In this document: positions 23,230 through 37,000 of the stretch, one piece after another
How the letters are laid out: every line of letters starts with the position of its first letter
How positions within the stretch are numbered: the stretch's first letter is position 1
From: Apostichopus japonicus
Taxonomy: Eukaryota > Echinodermata > Holothuroidea > Aspidochirotida > Stichopodidae
Assembly (NCBI RefSeq): GCF_037975245.1
Contig: NC_092580.1
Span: 18,526,501-18,586,500 of the forward strand
DNA: 60,000 nucleotides
Direction of reading: 5' to 3'
Position numbers and translations under genes: made by a program
The notes under the pieces: model-generated
The model's database searches: none
What the model was told of the DNA's origin: nothing
Seen by the model: only the letters and a program-made list of their open reading frames with translations

Positions 23230-23660
23230 ACACGGATAGTCATGGATATCATGGATATCCATGAATTCTTCCGAGCTCTCCCGAGTTGCCTAGCGTATCA
23301 TTTATTTCCCTTGGATTACTATCATCTCCCGTGAGGTGTCAACAGTTCTAGTGAGTTGCCTAGAGCAACCTTTAGTTGTTAGCAGCTTTCTAGTGTTGAC
23401 TTAAGTATATTGTTCATTACATCTCCCTAATTTTGCCTATAGAGCTACCATGAGTTAGTTGCCTAACGCTACGGTAAGTTGTCTATAGACCTCCATGAAT
23501 TGCCTAGAGCCATCATGAGTTGTCTAGAGCTACCATGGGCTACATAGAGTTGCCGAAAGTTAACATAACCTGCAGTCTCGAGCTACCGTGAGTTATACCT
23601 AGATCCACCAAGGGTTGTTTAGAATTACCACGAGTTGCCTTCTGCTTCCTCGTGTTGTCT
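23230..23660. repeat. Degenerate tandem repeat, consensus near GAGTTGCCTAGAGCTACCAT
   Basis: About a dozen diverged copies of a 27-30-bp unit (GAGTTGCCTAGAGC, GAGTTGTCTAGAGC, GAATTGCCTAGAGCC and similar) directly downstream of the gene A stop codon. Part of it may lie in the 3' UTR. Confidence 0.7.
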
Positions 23661-26600
23661 AAAGGTTATGCAGTCGTTGTTACCATGGCGATGAAGGAAC
23701 GTTCATATCAGCTATATACATGTTTACATTATTTACAATATAGGAGCGCTGTAACGTATACCGTTCCCTGTTAATAAGTGAATATGAAAGGAGATCAATA
23801 AGGCTTAACATATATAGCAAATAATTTGAGAAAATAAATGGAAATTCTCTTAATTTTTCTATTTAGTATCAATCTATATTTAGAGCGTTGTAAATATTGA
23901 ATTATATTTTACTAAAAGCACGTGTGCCGGATATTTTACACGTTTATAACGTCAACGGTTTCATATCTTTCATTAAGCAACATGTTAACTTTGTTATATT
24001 GAAGAGCATTAAATTTCAGTTTTAATAAATTAATGATATAGACAAAAAGCATAATTTCGAAAACTTGAAATTAAAACTGTATGAAGCACACAATACTTAA
24101 GGTTTAATGCATGATAAAAAAATATATAATATTCCTGCGTGGATTTGTAATTGATCAAGTTTCCTATATAGTGTTAACTTTAGGTACAAATGTTTTAACA
24201 AATTACCTGAGTTCGTAAGTCGATGCCTCTTGGTTCTGGATAGCAATACTGTGCGATATTACGATACACTCAGCTCACGTGACAATGAGAAACATTTCTT
24301 CGCGTACATGACTAGGTATTACCCAAGAAATTAATCTTATAAAGAAGATTTTAGCATGCAAGCAACTGCTAGTACTTGGTAATACTGTTTTCCAGTATAT
24401 ATAGTTTTCATACTTCAGCTTTATCTTCTAAAACGAGAGAGAGGAGGTGGGGTAGGGTGGGGTGGGGGTTAAATTATGTCGGTGAAGTAAACTGCTTTGC
24501 AGACAGTAAGGTAAAGGAGACAAGGTTTTCCATAGTGCACCATTAATAATCTGTTTATCGATATCTGGGATCAAAGCAAATGGCTTTTCAAGAAGATATA
24601 TTAAATCAGCGAATATTCGCTGTGTTATGTAAATTTTCTGCAGCTGTATTTCTTGGCAGGTGAATTGATTTATAGAATACCATAGAATTAGATATAGGAC
24701 TATGTTATGAATGCACGAGTAGTTATGACGCTCCGTCCATACAGGTAAATATTTCAACTATATCAATCGTGAATAACGCCCTCTAAAAAAGTACAGTAAA
24801 CGTATATCGCTGACCAAAGATCTTTACTGATGGCGCTTTTAAAATATATTTTAATTATTTTTTAATGATTACTGTGTTTGTTTTTCTTCTTCTCTTTCTT
24901 TATGATTAGATACAAATACGCACTCGAATAGGACACGGCCTTATGTTTTCTCTTTTTTTGGGGGGGGGGGGGGTGGTTGGGGTCTCGGTAGAAGATTAAA
25001 GGGGAGGGGCACGAGGAGACCGAAGACCAGGGCCAGGGTCAATGCCTCGCTCGCCTCGCTCGTTAAACAGCCAACGTTGCATTTTTCATATCTCTGTAAT
25101 TAAAGTTAGCTCTCTATATGCTTGATCACACGTGAAACGGAGAAAGAAGGGAATTTTGAAAACTCTTTAAACGTGTTTCATCTACAGTATAGGAATGCAC
25201 GCTTTTCAAATCTTTCGTAGCCTTGGTTTTACAGCTTCTCTTTAATAGCTCCTCCTTTTCTTAGTTTCATCCTCAGACTTTCTAATGTTTTAACTTCACT
25301 TCCTTGTTTTAAAAGCGTCACTATTTACAGCTGATAACTTTTCATATGATAGTTTCTCTCTCTCTTTTTGTAACTTGTATCTTTTGTGTTTGTTTCTTTG
25401 TAGGCTTCTTAAATAAACAAATTCAAAACATAATGAACTAAACTCAAAAATTAATTATCTCTTTCTGTCATAACAATGCCATACGGCTCCTAGCTTTTAT
25501 TTCTGTTCTTGTTTGGCTTCAGTTTATCCAACTGAACAATTTTCAAGGATGCGCAATGCCATTGGTCACCGTCGCATCACGTGTTTAGCAATTTAGATTA
25601 ATTACACTTATCAAACTTGTTCAAAATTTTCATAACTATATATTAAACATGTATGGGTGGAGTTCGTACAAAGCTACAGTGTAGGTTAATACCGTCCTTT
25701 GAAGTAAAAATGATGCACTCAGAAATAGTTTGCTTTGTACAAATATTTTTACAATATATTTATATTTATTCCAAAAAAGTAGTACAAAAAAATAAATAAT
25801 TATTTTTACTTTTGACCGAAAGGCAAGTATAGACCAGGGCGACGACCTTCACCACATGCAGTGAACTTACGTTCAACTTGGTGAAGTATTTATGACATAC
25901 GTAGACTATTTTACAGTTACCTCACAAAATATTCCATACCTTACATCATATACTATAAACACAGTATACAATCTCTCGAAACAGAATGTCTGCCATTATT
26001 CTAAACAATAAATCATATTTATTACTTAAATTAGAGAATATATTCTACATTAAATTAAATTTGTAACACAATCATAATTTTAACACTTGAAAGTATTTCA
26101 GACATAATTTGAGATGTAAAACTCTTCAGAGAAGAGCAAGAAGTCAATATATACATATGAATTGCAAAATGGCAGCAGGTACACGCTTGCTAGAAACTGT
26201 ACTTAAGCTTAAACCTAAAGAAAAATTCACGTTTAACTCCGAAATAAAAGGGAAAAAAAGAGAAACACATTGCAGCTTCCTCCATCTTTCATGTAATTAT
26301 TTTCTTATGACGACCAAAAAAGACACCTAATCTCAGCTTAACTACAATATATCTTTTCATCTCAATATATTCTGATTTAAATATTCAAAGCCATGAATGT
26401 TTACCATTACATGTACATATGCAGCATAACTTTTTTTATGATCACAAAGATGGCATGTTAATTTAATATTCAGTAAACCCTCCCCCTCCCCTCCCCTCCA
26501 TTCCATATCCCTTCCTATACCTGTTGATGCTGGTATGATTCTGATGAACAGTTATTTCATTTCACTTATAGACCTCCATATTACGTAACATGAAGATATG

Positions 26601-27549
26601 TACAGCGACCAGTACGAATCAACCAATAGGCATATGATTTTGTTTAATATATTTACAGCATTCTTAAAGTCTATTTTTTTTCAATTTTAGACCTTGCTTT
26701 ATAATACCATGCATATGATATACTCCGAGTCCCATTTCAATGTAATTCCAAATATTTTTAGAAATAATCAATATGATACAAGTTTTCTTTTCCGTTTCTT
26801 TCCTACCCTATAATTTTGGAACAAATATAACGTTAATAATTGATCGGTCGGGGGGGGGTGGGTAGATGAGGGATTACACGTAACCCTGTGAGTGCCTCCC
26901 TGGTTTGTCTGACACAATAAGCTATTATGTGCTATATATCAACAGCTAAAGCAAGTTTTGTTTTTCTTATCTTTTTCGTTTGTTTTTGATTTTTTTTCGA
27001 AGATAAATAATTAGTCACCCTATGGAGGTGTTACACCTAGTATCCTTAATCTAAACATCTCTCTTGGAAGTCTGACACAATAAGCCGTATTAATTATTCC
27101 TAATGCGCATGTGCAAAATAAGTGCGGCAAATAACAAAGCCTCCAAGTACCTTCACTGCTACGAGGTAGAGTAGATCTGGTTTGATTAATGACAAAAAAA
27201 GGGAAAATAACATCAAAGTCTCTTACATTTGTGATGATATGAAATCATATTTTCCGTATTAAGGTATGATGTGTTTGCTGAACCTTACCTATATCCGGAA
27301 GTTCAACGTGCGCATGTATATTAAGGAATGACTCACTCTGGTCGAGCACATTCCATTATTGAGATATTCACGAAGTGAATAAGTAAACAGCTGCTTCTTA
27401 GGGGTCATTGTCAAATGGACAACATCTGTTCATTATTCAAAATAAATACTTTCCCTAGCAACGACCAAATATTGCATCAATTAAGTGTCGACCTTCGTTT
27501 TTTTTGGAGGGGGTCCGAACTTGGCTCATTATGCCTCTTTGATGCCTCT

Positions 27550-28054
27550 TTAAACAGATGAGTTGGAAGATACGGGCATCGTGCTTTTATTGTAAATTGA
27601 AGTGGTTCTCTCGTTTGTGATGAGATCTCTGTCATTGAACTTCTGACTAACGTCAGTGCTGCGTTTGCAGAACTTCCGTAAAAATTCCCAGAATTCATCG
27701 CGCCTTAAACAGAACAGAATAAACACCACTATACCATTCATGGAGAGAGTTACACAGAAGAGAACGTCAAAGACGTTAGGCGCTGCATTCGTGGAACTCG
27801 TTTGTCCACTGGAGTCAACGTACACAAGGCTCATGAAACCAAATGCCCAAGACATTCCCAACAGGAATGCGATAGCAACGGCGTTCCTTACTCTACGGCT
27901 AGCAATCTGCCAAGCTGTTTTCGTGGAACCCATCTCTTTCGAGCAGACCAATCGCAGGGCGACTAAGATGTAGCAGACGAAATTAAACGCGAACATAACT
28001 CCTTGGAACGGAAGGAGGATGTAAGTCAACGGTCCTTTCCAAGCTAAGAAACAA
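27550..28054 (-). CDS. Gene B last exon: TM5-TM7 and cytoplasmic tail
   Basis: 505 nt, phase 2 to stop, acceptor ttcaacag. It encodes CFLAWKGPLTYILLPFQGVM (loop 2 cysteine and TM5), AVAIAFLLGMSWAFGF (TM6), VFDVLFCVTLSMNGIVVFIL (TM7), the juxtamembrane RRDEFWEFLRKFCKR and a Ser/Thr-rich tail ending SNSSV at the stop 27550-27552. The final S-S-V fits the class I PDZ ligand pattern S/T-X-hydrophobic. Confidence 0.93.
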
Positions 28055-31000
28055 CTGTTGAAGATAGAAAGAAGGCTGGGATAAGAAAGGTTGCCTTAAT
28101 TAATGTTCTGTCTACAAATATATCCACATCCACCAAGATCATCGAAAAAATACACCCCTTTACTTAATCTCTACCCCTTCTCAATTCACCAATTTGTTCT
28201 CTGTAGTCAACCATACACGATACGATAAGTCATTTAAATTGAAATAGGTTTTGAACCATTTTGGCGGTGCTAATTATTTGAAAGAGAAACTTTGGGGATA
28301 AAGGGACGTCGCCACTTTAAAGATCATCCATATTGAAAGTGGCTACGCTTCTGCTATCACGTGATTCCACGCTTTCGGACATCTCGGAAATTTTAGAAAT
28401 CGTAAAAGTGACATTCAGTGCTCGATTAGAAAACTTAAATTGGAAAGATCTTTCCCAACGTCAGGTTTATCTTCGGTTCATTAATTTTAGGAAGGAAAAG
28501 ATGGCAATAAAAGAGTCTGAATGAAATGCGAAATATATTTCCACGAATTTTCCATTTATTATATACTAGTATGTTGGACATGGCTATACTGAATAGACAA
28601 AGCTTTTTAGAAGTCATCAATATTACATATCTCGGTTTTAGCAAGCTTAACTGCTAGAATGTTTTCAGATGCATCGTTCCAGAAGGGTATGCGCCTCCAA
28701 TGGTTTCTAAGACATTTGAGGAGTTTTCAATAGGACAAAGAGATGTCTCAGCGAGGGAAATACTTTGCTGGTGATGGCTGTAAAATACTTGTTGAAGTTT
28801 CAGTACGAATGACAACATCTTTTAATGTCAATAGTATAATTACGCGTGTACCAATAGCACATGTGTGCCACTGTTACCCTCTTACCATTTAGCCATAAAA
28901 GTACCCCTTTTCATTTATTTATTTAATAGATGGACTTATATTAGATATACTTACTAAGACTCTGCTGTGTAGTCATCATACCACTTTCCAAGAGATGCAG
29001 CTACCAAAACAGCCGGAAAACCTACAAAGAAGTGGGGGAAAAATCGATGAAAACCTGTCAAGTAATTGTTTTCGTGATATCTTCCTGTTATTGGCATTCA
29101 GAGAGGGCGCAACAAACCTTTTTTTTTTTGTTATGGGGGGGGGGTGGGGTTAAGTTAAGATGTTATGTCGTCCTGGGGAGATTATGGTGAGAACAGTTAG
29201 TGATTTGGATACAAAAGGGTGCTATATTTTGCCTCCCTTTGAAACAACTGAACGTAAAATCAAATCAATATATATTCAGATATAAAAAAAATAAAAAAAA
29301 TAAGCATTTACCCCATGCAAAAAGTCTTGCCAGAAGGAAAAACTTTGGAATGCGTGCACCAGTGGCCCGCACGAACAGCATGTACATATGAAGCGCCTCT
29401 ACGCACATCCAGGCCATAGTGCAGAGAGCAAAGTAATGGATGAGGGCGGCAGAAGCCGTACACAGAATCTCTTCCAATTGCTGGTCGCAGGGAAACGGCT
29501 TGCGTTCAATTCCACCAAGAAACACAGCATAGAAACAGAGAAAAGCTATACAGAGACGGAACTGGATTCTCATGGATTCTTTGGTCCGGGTTTTTCTGAA
29601 AATATAAATAATCGAGATGTTTTTGGTAAGCTGACAGTATTTTCGACGCGCTTTTCTTGCGATTTGTTTTTTGGAGGGTCCGGGGAGTCTGGGAGAGAGG
29701 AGGGGGGGGGGATTATTATTAATATATCTTTTGTTTACCATTGCTATTTTGCTCCGATGAAAAACCAAACATATGCACAGTACTCTTTGTTAAAGGTATT
29801 GACAATGATTGTCGGAACGGAAATAATACTTCGGTTTTGGCTTTGAAGATTTCATTGTTTACAAATTAGTTTTCAAATAGATTTAATGTTAGACACAAAG
29901 CACATGGCATGATTTGGGTGAATATAATCAACTCCATACAGTATGTGATCATTTTGCTCTAATTATAATGTTCAGAGCTTCTTTCAATCATTAACGATTG
30001 AGAAGAATTTCACAAATAGTCGTAGTTTTTTCTCAGATTTTGTTATAATAAAAAGTTTTCCTTGTCTAACCTGCTCAAGATAAAAAAGATGATAGTGATG
30101 GATAATCCAATCATCGATAGAGCACATCCAATCTTGCTGATTAGTTGAAGAGCCACATTAGTCGATTCGTGCTGTAAATCAAAATAGATGTTAATACTTA
30201 TGAATATTCATCAAATTTAATGGACCTAATTTTCAGTTATAGAGGCTGAAATATATATATATAATGGATATATAAATATATATCCATTACATATCCATTA
30301 TATATATATATATATATAATAAATAGTTTTCTCCCTATTGCTAAAGTGATTGTGAGTGTATACACAAAACCAATGAATGCGGCGTATTTATATCATTCTG
30401 TATTCACGTTTGAAGGTAAATATTGGTGACACATATTTAATAAAATGAAAATGTCTTTCAAAAATTATTTATTTTGTTATACAACGCATAAGGAGTAAAC
30501 GAAAGACATAAGTCAACATACCACAAGAACTGATAGGTTAGTCAAATGAAAACAGTGACACGTGACAACATCTTTGCTGACGTCATATGTTTCACACCCT
30601 TCAGAGGACCAATGACCTCTTCCATCGGAGTCGGTAATGTCCCAGTATGAGCAGGTGTAGGAGAGATTTGGAGAACAATGTTCGATGGTAGCTAAACCAT
30701 AATCCTGATTGGAAGAATAACATAACAATGCAATCAACGTACTGTTTTCTATCATGACGTCATCATTGTTAGGCAGACTTGTTAGTACATAAAAAAGCAT
30801 AAATATACTTGTATTAGTACAAGCCTCTAAGGGGACTAAGGTCATTAGTCTTGTATATCGAGTACAAGTACATCATTCAGTAGGCCGATTAAGAGTACAG
30901 CCAACTATGTTAGAATACGAGTACACGAATTTGGACTTAGTGGAAGACTGTTGTCAGGGGAACTCAACCCAACGCTGTGATCTTAATCGCCAGTTAACCT

Positions 31001-34000
31001 GCATATGTACTATACGATATGACGTCACCTTGTAGTACGATGTCCTATGTCACTTAAAAACGTGGATTGAGAAAGGAAGGAGAATGATAAACCACAAGTC
31101 CTCGAACATCTGACCATGGTCTGAGCCCCGGGTGTTTTAAACTGTAGGTCGCGAGCCATTTAAGGGGCGCCAACATGTTTTGGAGGGTCGCCAAACACAC
31201 GAAGAAAAAGCAAACTTTGCCGCTATTTGTATAGAAAAAGTGCAAAAAATCTGGAATATAAATAACTTAAAAAGTTGCTAACTGTAATACCATTTTGCAA
31301 CTATAATCACCCTTAATCATATATAAAAAGTATCTGTAATGTGAGTGGGATACCTCCTTCCTCTCCATAGGCCACTTTCCCAGGCCAGAACATTCACCAC
31401 TGGAGGGTCGCCGACATGACCGAGGTGGAAATTGGGGTCAACAAGCAAATAGGTTTGAATATACACAGAGAAGTCTAAACCATGTCATATGGACATATTA
31501 TACAGAACAATGTTATTTACGTCGGTCCAGCTATTCGGACCAAAACAAGTCAACTCCATGAACTTCCCATAAATGAAAACATTTAACTAGTACCTCTCCT
31601 TCCCCTGCCCTTTACCCCCTTCCCTCAACCCCCCCCCCCCTCCATCCTTTATTGTTTTCAGTGTCACATGCCTGATAGATCATAGAAAATGTCAGAATGG
31701 TGTTATTTCATCCATGCACGAGATTTAACGATAAAGGAACCACGTAGACCAGGACCGTTACCAAGACACCGATAATCAACAAGGGAGACAATAGTCATGT
31801 TTCCTTGCTCATCAACTACGTTAGATCTGTCTGTGAGTTTCACGTAAATGTTATTTCTGTATATAAGCGCAGTTAGATTATTGCTTCGTCCGATGATGAC
31901 ATAGGGACCTTGTTGCTGTGAAATATGATTTCTTTAAGCCCAGTTATGAACGGGAATCTGTTTATACAGGAAATCCGCTAAAGATAAGACACAAATGTTT
32001 ATTTCATCAGGTTATAAAAGCAACTGGCTTTCTCATGATGTTGATTTATATAGTATGTGTACGTTATGGTGATGAGATTATAGGATCGGGCGACCGAGTC
32101 ACGTAGACCTTATAACTAGTCATAACCTTGAAATGTAAAGTTTCGGGTTGTTATGGAGATTTAATATTTTCCCCAGTTAATATAATTTATCTTTTATGAA
32201 ACCTGGTAAAAGAAACATCTCATATGGAAATCTAGAAACTTAAAAGCTGAATGGTAATTATTTACTCAATATTCTCAAGCCCTGGTCGTAAGGATCTTGA
32301 CGTCAGCAATGCACTATGTACCCACCCTTACCCTTCTCACTGACATTACCATACCCTGACCATACCAATGAACCCGAGCGTAAAGTCATCGTACCCATTG
32401 ACAATTTTCCATTTCCATTGCTGTTATTTATTGGCCATGTCATAAATAATGATAATAAAAATAAAAGATAAATAATTAGAAACGATTCGTACAGTTGAAG
32501 GTTCTGTCTCGAACGCAGGTAATTTTACTTCGGAATGGTGTAGATTCGGAGGAAGAGGGAGGGGAATGACCCGGAAGTGTGTGGGTTGTCGGGAATGACC
32601 CGGTGTATGGGTCTTCAGGGTCGTCCCATTGCTAAAACGCTGCCAACTTTGCAGGCTATATAGATGAATGAGGAAGTGCTTGGTTTGAGAGTAGACTTGT
32701 AAGGGCGGCGTGATATGATTATAGAAAAAAATGGGGTCCACTTAGGTTCCCAAATGTTGGTACCCTGGTTCCCTGTTTGCTTTCGAACAAGATGTAAAGT
32801 TTTCAAAAAGTATTTAAAAGCCCAGTTTGTGATTACAAAAGTTGATACACTTGATTTCCTTGGAACAGTACAAATGAGACGGTTCTTTGTTGCCCCAGTT
32901 CTTCTTAAAAGTCATCATAACATGCCCTAAATATTAGTGTGGTAAACTTGCTAATAGTTTTCAAAATCAAATTACTGGAAATTTTTAAAACTAGTCATTA
33001 TTCATGGACATTGATGATTGTTCATGTCTGAGTGAGGATAAAAATGTTTTGATGATCGCGGTAAAATACCTTTTGGCAATCTGAGTATGAGTGACCAGTA
33101 CTTCAATTTCTAGAATAAATAGGACCGGGCAGACTGATGATATATATATTTTTTTAAAAGACCTTGCAGTTGTTAAATGAAACATCATATCTTCCAGTAT
33201 CTTAATAACACATGTTTTAGTTTCGTCTACCATTATGATCGATTTTAGCAGATGTGGATCATAGGCAATTCATATAAGGACGTAAGTGATAAAGTGAGTA
33301 AATACTATGAGAATAAACATAAATTAAAAAATGCTTTGGGTAATCCATAACAATTCAGGAGGTTATTAAATGTTGAAGAAGCAAAAAAGGAAAAAAAAAG
33401 TCTTTTGAATTATAGTTTCAGATAATGATAAACACAGATGCTATCTACTTCATCGAGGACATGTATATCCGATTGCAAGGGTATAGGGAACACTCCGTGT
33501 GAAAAAGTCAACATGAAGAACCGTTTGTATTGCATTCGTTCGATGACAAGATATATAGTGGTTAAAAATAAGTGCGTAAGTCAGTCGATGTCGTTGAGTA
33601 GGATTAGTGGGGATAGGAAGGCTTAGATATGGGCTGGGTATATTATGGGTGATGTCCGGGCGGATCCAAGATTTTGAGAGTGAGGGGTGTGACATCCATG
33701 TAAGGGGATCTGGGAGCTTCCTTTTCCATAAGGAAACTAAGTGTAGATGGAATGTTGCGCTAATAACTGGATATCAGGTGTCAGGGCAGTATTTAAGAAA
33801 TTGAGATTCTGCTGAAATTGACATTGAATTTAAGTATGTTATTTTCTATAAGAGATATTTTGACGTTTATTCACATCTAGGAAATATGCTACTTCCGGTC
33901 TCAAAGATAGCACCGAAGGTCCATGTTGCAGTTACCTGAAAATGGAAATCATATATTTCGTGGCCTGCAAACTGTTTTCCTAAATCTGAGAGTACGTCAG

Positions 34001-37000
34001 TTTCAAGAAAGAGAGACATCATTAGGCCTATGCGAATTATGCAAAAGAAATTGCTGATGGTTTCCCATCTTGTCATGCGTAATAGGTCATGAGTCACGCG
34101 TCATGACCCATGCGTCCTGGGTCATGTGGCGTGTATCAAGTACCATGCGTCCTGGGTCATGCGGCGTGTACCAAGTACCATGTGTCATGTGTCTTGTGTT
34201 ATGTGTCTTGTGCCATGTGCCATGTGCCATGTCACGATATGTTATTAATTTCTTTCTATTCTGTTCATTATTTATACTGTTTATTTAATTTTACTTACGC
34301 GATTTATGGGGAAATCGACAATAATTGGCATATCACTGGAGAGATTCTGAACATCTAAGCCTTCAAAGTTGATTCCGATCACAGTGCTTGCTAAGACAGC
34401 ATTGGATGTCGGGGCCCCTTCGTTGCGGAAAAAGACTGTGTTGGAATAATCAATAATGGTGAGGGCGACTGTTTCCTCGTCAGATGTTCCTGTAAAATCA
34501 AAACAATAAATCATGGGATATGAAAGTGAAATCTGAGCCTATAACTCAAGAAAAAACATAAATAAGGGAAATTAAACTGAAAGGAAATGACTATTGCTTT
34601 AAAGTTCAAAGTTATACCGGTGCCGTGGCCGAATGGATATAGGCGGTGACATTTAAAGCAATGAGGCCTAGCAATCGGGAGGTTCCAGGTTCGATACCCG
34701 ACCGGGTCATAATAAGGTGGGTTTTCATCCAAGAGCAATCTACGGTTTTCCATCTGATATGACTTTCTACATTGCAAAGATTACAAATTTGAGTTAAATG
34801 TTGAATTGGAAGCCACCCGACGTAAAGTTTGTAATCTATAAGCCTACACGCAGGCTTCTCACACATTTCTGGTCACTTAAGTATCGTAAAAAGTTCTGCC
34901 TGAGTATGATTGATTATTTGAATGTGAGCTGTTTGTACCAGTATATTTATAATGGCAGGGTTGGTGGCATGAGCAGAAATCTTGAGATAATTCAGTGTCT
35001 CGAGGCAGCTATAGTCGACTCTTGTAGATAATACAGTGTCTCGATTCAGCTATTGTCGACTCCTGTAGATGCTACTGTGTCTCGAGACAGTTATAGTCGA
35101 CTTTTGTACATGATACTGCATCTCGAGTCAGCTGTAGTCGACTCTTGTAGATAATACAGTGTCTGGAGACAGCTGTAGTCGACTCTTGTAGATAATACAG
35201 TAACTCGAGACAGCTATAGTCGACTCTTGTAGATAATACAGTGTCTGGAGACAGCTGTAGTCGACTCTTGTAGATAATACAGTGTCTGGAGACAGCTGTA
35301 GTCGACTCTTTTAGATAATACAGTGACTCGAGACAGCTATAGTCGACTCTTGTAGATAATACAGTGTCTGGAGACAGCTATAGTCGACTCTTGTAGATAA
35401 AAGAATGACTCGAGGCAGCTATAGTCAACTGTTGTAGATAATCCAGTGACTCGAAACAGCTATAGTCGACTCTTGTAGATAATACAGTGTCTCGAGACAG
35501 CTATAGTCGACTCGTGTAAATAATACAGTGTCTGGAGACAGCTATTGTCGACTCTTGTAGATAATACAGTGTCTGGAGACAGCTGTAGTCGACTCTTGTA
35601 GATAATACAGTGTCTGGAGACAGCTGTAGTCGACTCTTGTAGATAATACAGTGACTCGAGACAGCTATAGTCGACTCTTGTAGATAATACAGTGTCTGGA
35701 GACAGCTGTAGTCGACTCTTGTAGATAATACAGTGACTCGAGACAGCTATAGTCGACTCTTGTAGATAATACAGTGATTCGAGTCAGCTATAGTCGACTC
35801 TTGTCAGGAGAATTACTTGTAGTGAGTTGACTCGAATTTAATTGAAGCGACTCGTACAAATCTAGCTTGCATATGATTAGCAAAGTTTCAAGAGAAACGT
35901 TAGTAAAAATCTCCCCAGTGACTTCGTATGTAGATTTTTAGAGTGACCAATAACAATATTAAAAGAGTGACGTTGAATGATCAAATTACTATTTGAATTA
36001 ATACTGGATAAATGTTTATTAACAGTGCTGCGTAACTAAAGATGGAATACAAATTGCTGTTGTTTATGAAAATTAATAAATCAAACATTTCTTTTGCAAT
36101 CGTTGGAATAAATTTTGCAGTTAGGTGAATTAAAAACGAACATTATATTTTCTTATGCAAGAAATCTCTGGAATTAAATAGTTCTCACCACCTTTTTTGT
36201 AAATACTTTTTTTCAGTAACTTTTCATTTTAACTTTGATGAATTTAACTGAACATTATATTTCCCACATGTAAAATCTCTACTTAGAATTGTATAGTTCT
36301 CACCATCTCTCTTCAAGTTGTTAAGTAACCCTTCGGGGAATGTGATGTTAATCTCTCTCTCTCCGCTGATCGTTGTGGTCATCTCTTTAGAGACGGAGAA
36401 AGTGACTTTTTGCTCAAATGTGAGCGTGGGAATGTGAACACCTCTAATCCGGAAGTTATCTCCTTCGACGGTAAAGTTACTTCCGTTTCTTTGTAAATTT
36501 GTTAGCTGCCTCTCTAAGAGCTGGATGAACTTAGGAGAAATTTCAATCGGTTCGTAATCGTCACCTCGTTCCTCGTCTGCAATTTCTATTAATTTATCAA
36601 GAACAGTAACAAGATCTTCTGTAACCTACAAAAAAGAAGGAAAAAAAGAAGTAAGAAATAGGTGAAACAAATACTATATGTATTTATATAAATGGTTTAA
36701 CCTTCTTTATTATGATTAGAATTGTCATTTAAACTAGGAAAATCAGAAGCTTATTGATTTAGCCAAAATCTTCGCGGGTCCTTGTCATGCAGGCTTCACT
36801 AAGTAACCTGATTGAGAGAGTAACTGACGTTTAACAAAAAAAACAAAAAACAAACTTCAGAGAGATATTATGTTTGTGGACACAACCGAATTAAAGGATG
36901 ACGCTGCGAACGAAATTAAAGTATATCAGGCTAATCAATATAAATTAATTGGATACTTGGTCTAGCAGATAGACCATTATATCAGTTCCTCAGATGCCAC

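Larger units (their letters stand above)
23082..27549. other. Convergent intergenic region between genes A and B
   Basis: 3' ends of both genes face each other here. It contains the degenerate GAGTTGCCTAGAGC array (23230-23660), G-rich tracts near 24447-24470 and 24960-24973, and a CCCTCC tract near 26475-26515. The AT-rich remainder shows no frame resembling a known protein. Confidence 0.65.
28055..30521 (-). other. Gene B introns between the transmembrane exons
   Basis: Introns 28055-28954, 29022-29311, 29596-30070 and 30172-30521 (coding exons lie between them). G-runs occur near 29137-29146 and 29701-29710, and an AT-rich palindrome at 30246-30320. No other gene seen. Confidence 0.6.
30705..34298 (-). 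other. Gene B intron before the GPS exon
   Basis: 3.6-kb intron with an hAT-like repeat fragment (31125-31440), a C10 run near 31629-31638 and a 35-bp duplication (34086-34235). Open frames in it look random. Confidence 0.6.
34490..36303 (-). other. Gene B intron with SINE and 41-bp minisatellite
   Basis: 1.8-kb intron between two GAIN exons, more than half made of the SINE-like element (34618-34870) and the 41-bp array (34981-35805). Confidence 0.7.

Noticed and set aside
33867-34097. Minus-strand frame with a good acceptor (ttccattttcag at about 33936) as an extra gene B exon
   Set aside because: No donor keeps the phase 0 link between 34299-34489 and 30522-30704, and the frame soon hits a stop. 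The direct join of those two exons already gives a continuous GAIN-GPS sequence.
34618-34705. Functional tRNA gene (Leu/Ser-like)
   Set aside because: A- and B-boxes are present but the T-stem and acceptor stem do not pair, and a SINE-like body follows.
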